Source: Flavobacterium sp. UBA5153 | Lineage (GTDB): Bacteria; Bacteroidota; Bacteroidia; Flavobacteriales; Flavobacteriaceae | Direction: 5' to 3' | DNA: 64,000 nucleotides | Assembly: GCA_002413745.1 (NCBI GenBank) | Contig: DHXP01000012.1 | Span: 20,427 to 84,426, forward strand | In this document: positions 61,929 to 64,000 of the stretch, piece by piece | Numbering within the stretch: the stretch's first letter is position 1 | How the letters are laid out: each line of letters opens with the position of its first letter | The notes under the pieces: generated by a model | Database searches by the model: none | What the model was told of the DNA's origin: nothing | What the model saw: only the letters and a program-made list of their open reading frames with translations | Position numbers and translations under genes: made by a program

Positions 61929-62597
61929 TTACACCAAACCCAAATCTTTGGCGATGGCTATAAGATGCACGTTATTATTGGCCTTGAAGTATATTTTTAG
62001 TTTATTGATGCGTTTCTCGATACTGCTGCTGCCATTGGGGTTTATTTCCGATTTTTTGAAATCCAATGAAATTTCATCCAAAATAAATCCTTGTGCCAAC
62101 AATTTTAATAATTCGATATCATAGTTTTCGATTTCCAGTAGTGTTTTGTCCCTTAATGCATAAGATAATTCAGGAGAAAGAATTGTTTTGTCATCATTAA
62201 AAATTCCAAGAATGGCTTTTTTGAGTTCTGGAATACTGTTCCTTCCCTTGGATACATAGCCATTGATGCCTAAATTATTAAAAAGCGATTTTATCCTGAA
62301 GGATTTGTCCTCGATAGAAAAGACAATTGTCTTGATGCTGGGCTGTACTTTTTTTACGGCCGCTATCAGTTCCTCCCCAGATTTCAGCTCATCCTCCCGA
62401 TGGTCAGTTTTGAATGATAAATCGCTAATCAATAAATCATAGGGTGTATCCTCGTTGATGGCTTTCTTAATTTTCAAAAAAGCATCATCACAGTATTTGG
62501 CATAATGGATTTCGCCTATCGAAAGTTCTTCTAACGCTTGCACGACCGCAATACTAATACTGTCTAAATCTTCGGCTACTATTACTTTATTAAACAT
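61929..62597 (-). CDS. response regulator transcription factor
   Basis: A 222-residue two-domain regulator. The receiver domain (1-130) has the acidic pair E9/D10, the phospho-acceptor D59 (LLISDLSF) and the lysine in YVSKGRN. The C-terminal domain (about 150-222) is a LuxR/NarL-like helix-turn-helix (LLKLLAQGFILDEISLDF), somewhat diverged. It is 12 bp downstream of the histidine kinase gene and is its evident partner. Confidence 0.88.
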   Translation of the reverse strand: MFNKVIVAEDLDSISIAVVQALEELSIGEIHYAKYCDDAFLKIKKAINEDTPYDLLISDLSFKTDHREDELKSGEELIAAVKKVQPSIKTIVFSIEDKSFRIKSLFNNLGINGYVSKGRNSIPELKKAILGIFNDDKTILSPELSYALRDKTLLEIENYDIELLKLLAQGFILDEISLDFKKSEINPNGSSSIEKRINKLKIYFKANNNVHLIAIAKDLGLV

Positions 62598-62609
62598 ATT
62601 GACATCAGT

Positions 62610-64000
62610 TTATAAGGGAATCGTGAAACTTGTTTTGAATCCTTTATTGGATTTAGTGTCAAAAGTAATAGTTCCTTTTATAGCCAGAATACGGTTTTCC
62701 ACATTTTGCAGTCCATTTCCCGTATTTATTTTGTCAAAATTGGCTCCAAGCCCGTTATCACTGTAATCTATTTGTAATTTATTTTCGTTTTTTTTGAAAG
62801 TTATCACGACCAAACTGCATTGGCTGTGTTTTTTCATATTGATTAATAACTCTTGTAGCACACGATAAACAATGATTTTTTTATTGATTTCCAAAGTGGT
62901 CCAATTGATGCCATTCATACCGTTGACTAATATATTAACGGCATTGGTATTGAAGCCCGACATCATTTCTTTCAGTCCCGCCACAAAGTGTAATCCGGTA
63001 TCAATAGCACTATTTTCTTTAGAAATGTTGCGTGTTCTGGAATAAATTGTATCCAAATTAGTAAGCAATATTTCTTTGTTTTGGTTAGAAGACAAATCTT
63101 GAGTTTCGGCAAAAGCCATTGTGTGATACACGTCGTTTGCCAGTTCATCGTGTAATTTTTTTGAAATTCGGGTTTCGGTATTGTAGGAGGTTTGAATTTT
63201 TTCCCTTTTGTTCGTTGCTTTTAAAAAATAATATAGAAAAACAGTGGCTAGAATGCCAATTAATATCAGAAAATACAAGAGCAGGTTTCTGTTTTTTTGT
63301 TGTTCCAGTTCAAAGGCATTCTCCGCTTTTTGACTTTTTAGTTTTAGATTTTCCTCTTTTTCTTGCTTGGAGTCGTATTTGATTTTTGCAAATTGATTTT
63401 TCGCCTTTTGCCTTACTTTAATAATACTGTCATTGATTCGGATATAATCCAATGAAAAATTCTTCAGTTGATTTCCCGTGCTGTTTTCTATCAATAATTT
63501 TAAACACTGCAAGCGGTCATCAACAATGTTTGCCTTGGTTGTTTTTTTATAAGCTAGATGTGCATATTTTAATCCCAAACTGCGATTACTATTTTTGAAA
63601 TGTTCTGAAAGATTTAAATAACTTGCAGATAAGCCCAATTCATCATGCCTTTTTTTTCTTATTTCCAGTCCTTTATATAAGTAACTTAATGCTTTTGGAT
63701 TTCCTGTTTTGGAATAACATAAACCCAAATTATCGATAATTCTAGAATATCCTATAGGATAATTTAAAATATTTTTTTGCATCGTCAACGGCTGAAGAAT
63801 TTTTATTGCTTTCTGGTAATTGTGCATTTCCATGTAAACTAGAGCAATATTGTTTTTAGAGTCTAATTTTCTTAGTTCATCTGTTTTTAAGTTTAAAGCT
63901 TTATTAAAATAATGGAGCGCATTGTTATAATCAAATATTCCTAAATAATTATACCCTATTGACATAAATACTGCCCATCTGACTATTCCGATGAAAGTGG
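62610..64000 (-). CDS. sensor histidine kinase with TPR repeats (partial, runs off the window)
   Basis: At least 451 residues: several TPR repeats (1-170 as read), a coiled coil, one membrane helix (about 228-248) and a HisKA_3-type dimerisation domain with phospho-acceptor histidine in KKLHDELANDVYHTM. The ATPase domain has DNGLGANFDKINTGNGLQN. An ATG lies at 63965, but the frame remains open to the window edge and more TPR sequence is expected, so the true start is beyond 64000. It signals to the response regulator that follows. Confidence 0.85.
   Translation of the reverse strand, partial: TFIGIVRWAVFMSIGYNYLGIFDYNNALHYFNKALNLKTDELRKLDSKNNIALVYMEMHNYQKAIKILQPLTMQKNILNYPIGYSRIIDNLGLCYSKTGNPKALSYLYKGLEIRKKRHDELGLSASYLNLSEHFKNSNRSLGLKYAHLAYKKTTKANIVDDRLQCLKLLIENSTGNQLKNFSLDYIRINDSIIKVRQKAKNQFAKIKYDSKQEKEENLKLKSQKAENAFELEQQKNRNLLLYFLILIGILATVFLYYFLKATNKREKIQTSYNTETRISKKLHDELANDVYHTMAFAETQDLSSNQNKEILLTNLDTIYSRTRNISKENSAIDTGLHFVAGLKEMMSGFNTNAVNILVNGMNGINWTTLEINKKIIVYRVLQELLINMKKHSQCSLVVITFKKNENKLQIDYSDNGLGANFDKINTGNGLQNVENRILAIKGTITFDTKSNKGFKTSFTIPL

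Overview
The window is chromosomal DNA from a member of the Bacteroidota, most likely Flavobacterium or a close relative in the Flavobacteriaceae. The base composition is AT-rich, promoters carry the TAnnTTTG -7 element of this phylum, transketolase is split into two genes, and the type II-C Cas9 is large (1480 residues) with a 36-nt AT-rich repeat. Gene density is high and most genes are housekeeping or envelope genes. Family names below come from reading the translations; no database search was run.

Layout. 0-9.4 kb: DUF389 membrane protein, acyl-CoA dehydrogenase, SDR enzymes, YceI-like protein, RmuC, an RNA pseudouridine synthase and TrmL. 9.4-16 kb: a corrinoid-uptake region with a BtuF/BtuC/BtuD-like ABC transporter on the minus strand (a GxxExxY gene lies between permease and ATPase), a YoeB-type toxin-antitoxin pair, and a cobalamin riboswitch in front of a TonB-dependent receptor. 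16-19.2 kb: S41 protease and an ECF sigma / membrane protein / DUF4252 trio. 19.2-23.3 kb: a molybdenum hydroxylase operon (2Fe-2S subunit, Tat-exported Moco subunit, XdhC, MobA-like). 23.7-27.4 kb: DUF202 protein, SoxB-like metallophosphoesterase, DUF2892 protein and Cfa with a palindromic operator candidate. 28-28.6 kb: tRNA-Leu and three tRNA-Lys genes plus a truncated one. 28.7-34.8 kb: AroK, a phosphoribosyltransferase, an S4-domain protein, an FKBP-type lipoprotein, split transketolase, and a rhodanese/rhodanese/DUF2892-like/OsmC operon behind a CRP/FNR-like box.

34.9-43.3 kb is a complete type II-C CRISPR-Cas locus. A tracrRNA is transcribed divergently from cas9, and is followed by cas9 and then an array of 26 identical repeats with 25 spacers. 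A RAYT-type transposase with a REP palindrome inside its own frame comes next, and then cas2 and cas1 on the opposite strand. This separation and inversion of the adaptation genes is atypical. 43.5-48.6 kb is a five-gene Lol-like cassette (LolA-like protein, two FtsX-type permeases, ATPase, outer-membrane beta-barrel), a candidate trans-envelope lipid or lipoprotein pathway; two of its genes show apparent frameshifts at A-runs. 48.7-50.9 kb encodes a large ABC-type ATPase with a CxxC hook and a C-terminal Arg-Glu-His arrangement resembling the RloC/PrrC anticodon nucleases, so two likely defence loci lie within 16 kb. It is followed by a 155-bp MITE-like element.

51.4-64 kb returns to core genes: tgt (without the usual zinc cysteines), an LptF/G permease, an EamA transporter, accA, dnaB and a secreted protein labelled asparagine synthetase B in this phylum. 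After these come a frameshifted DUF2490 gene, several small unknown genes among short palindromic repeats, and a response regulator with a TPR histidine kinase that runs off the right edge.
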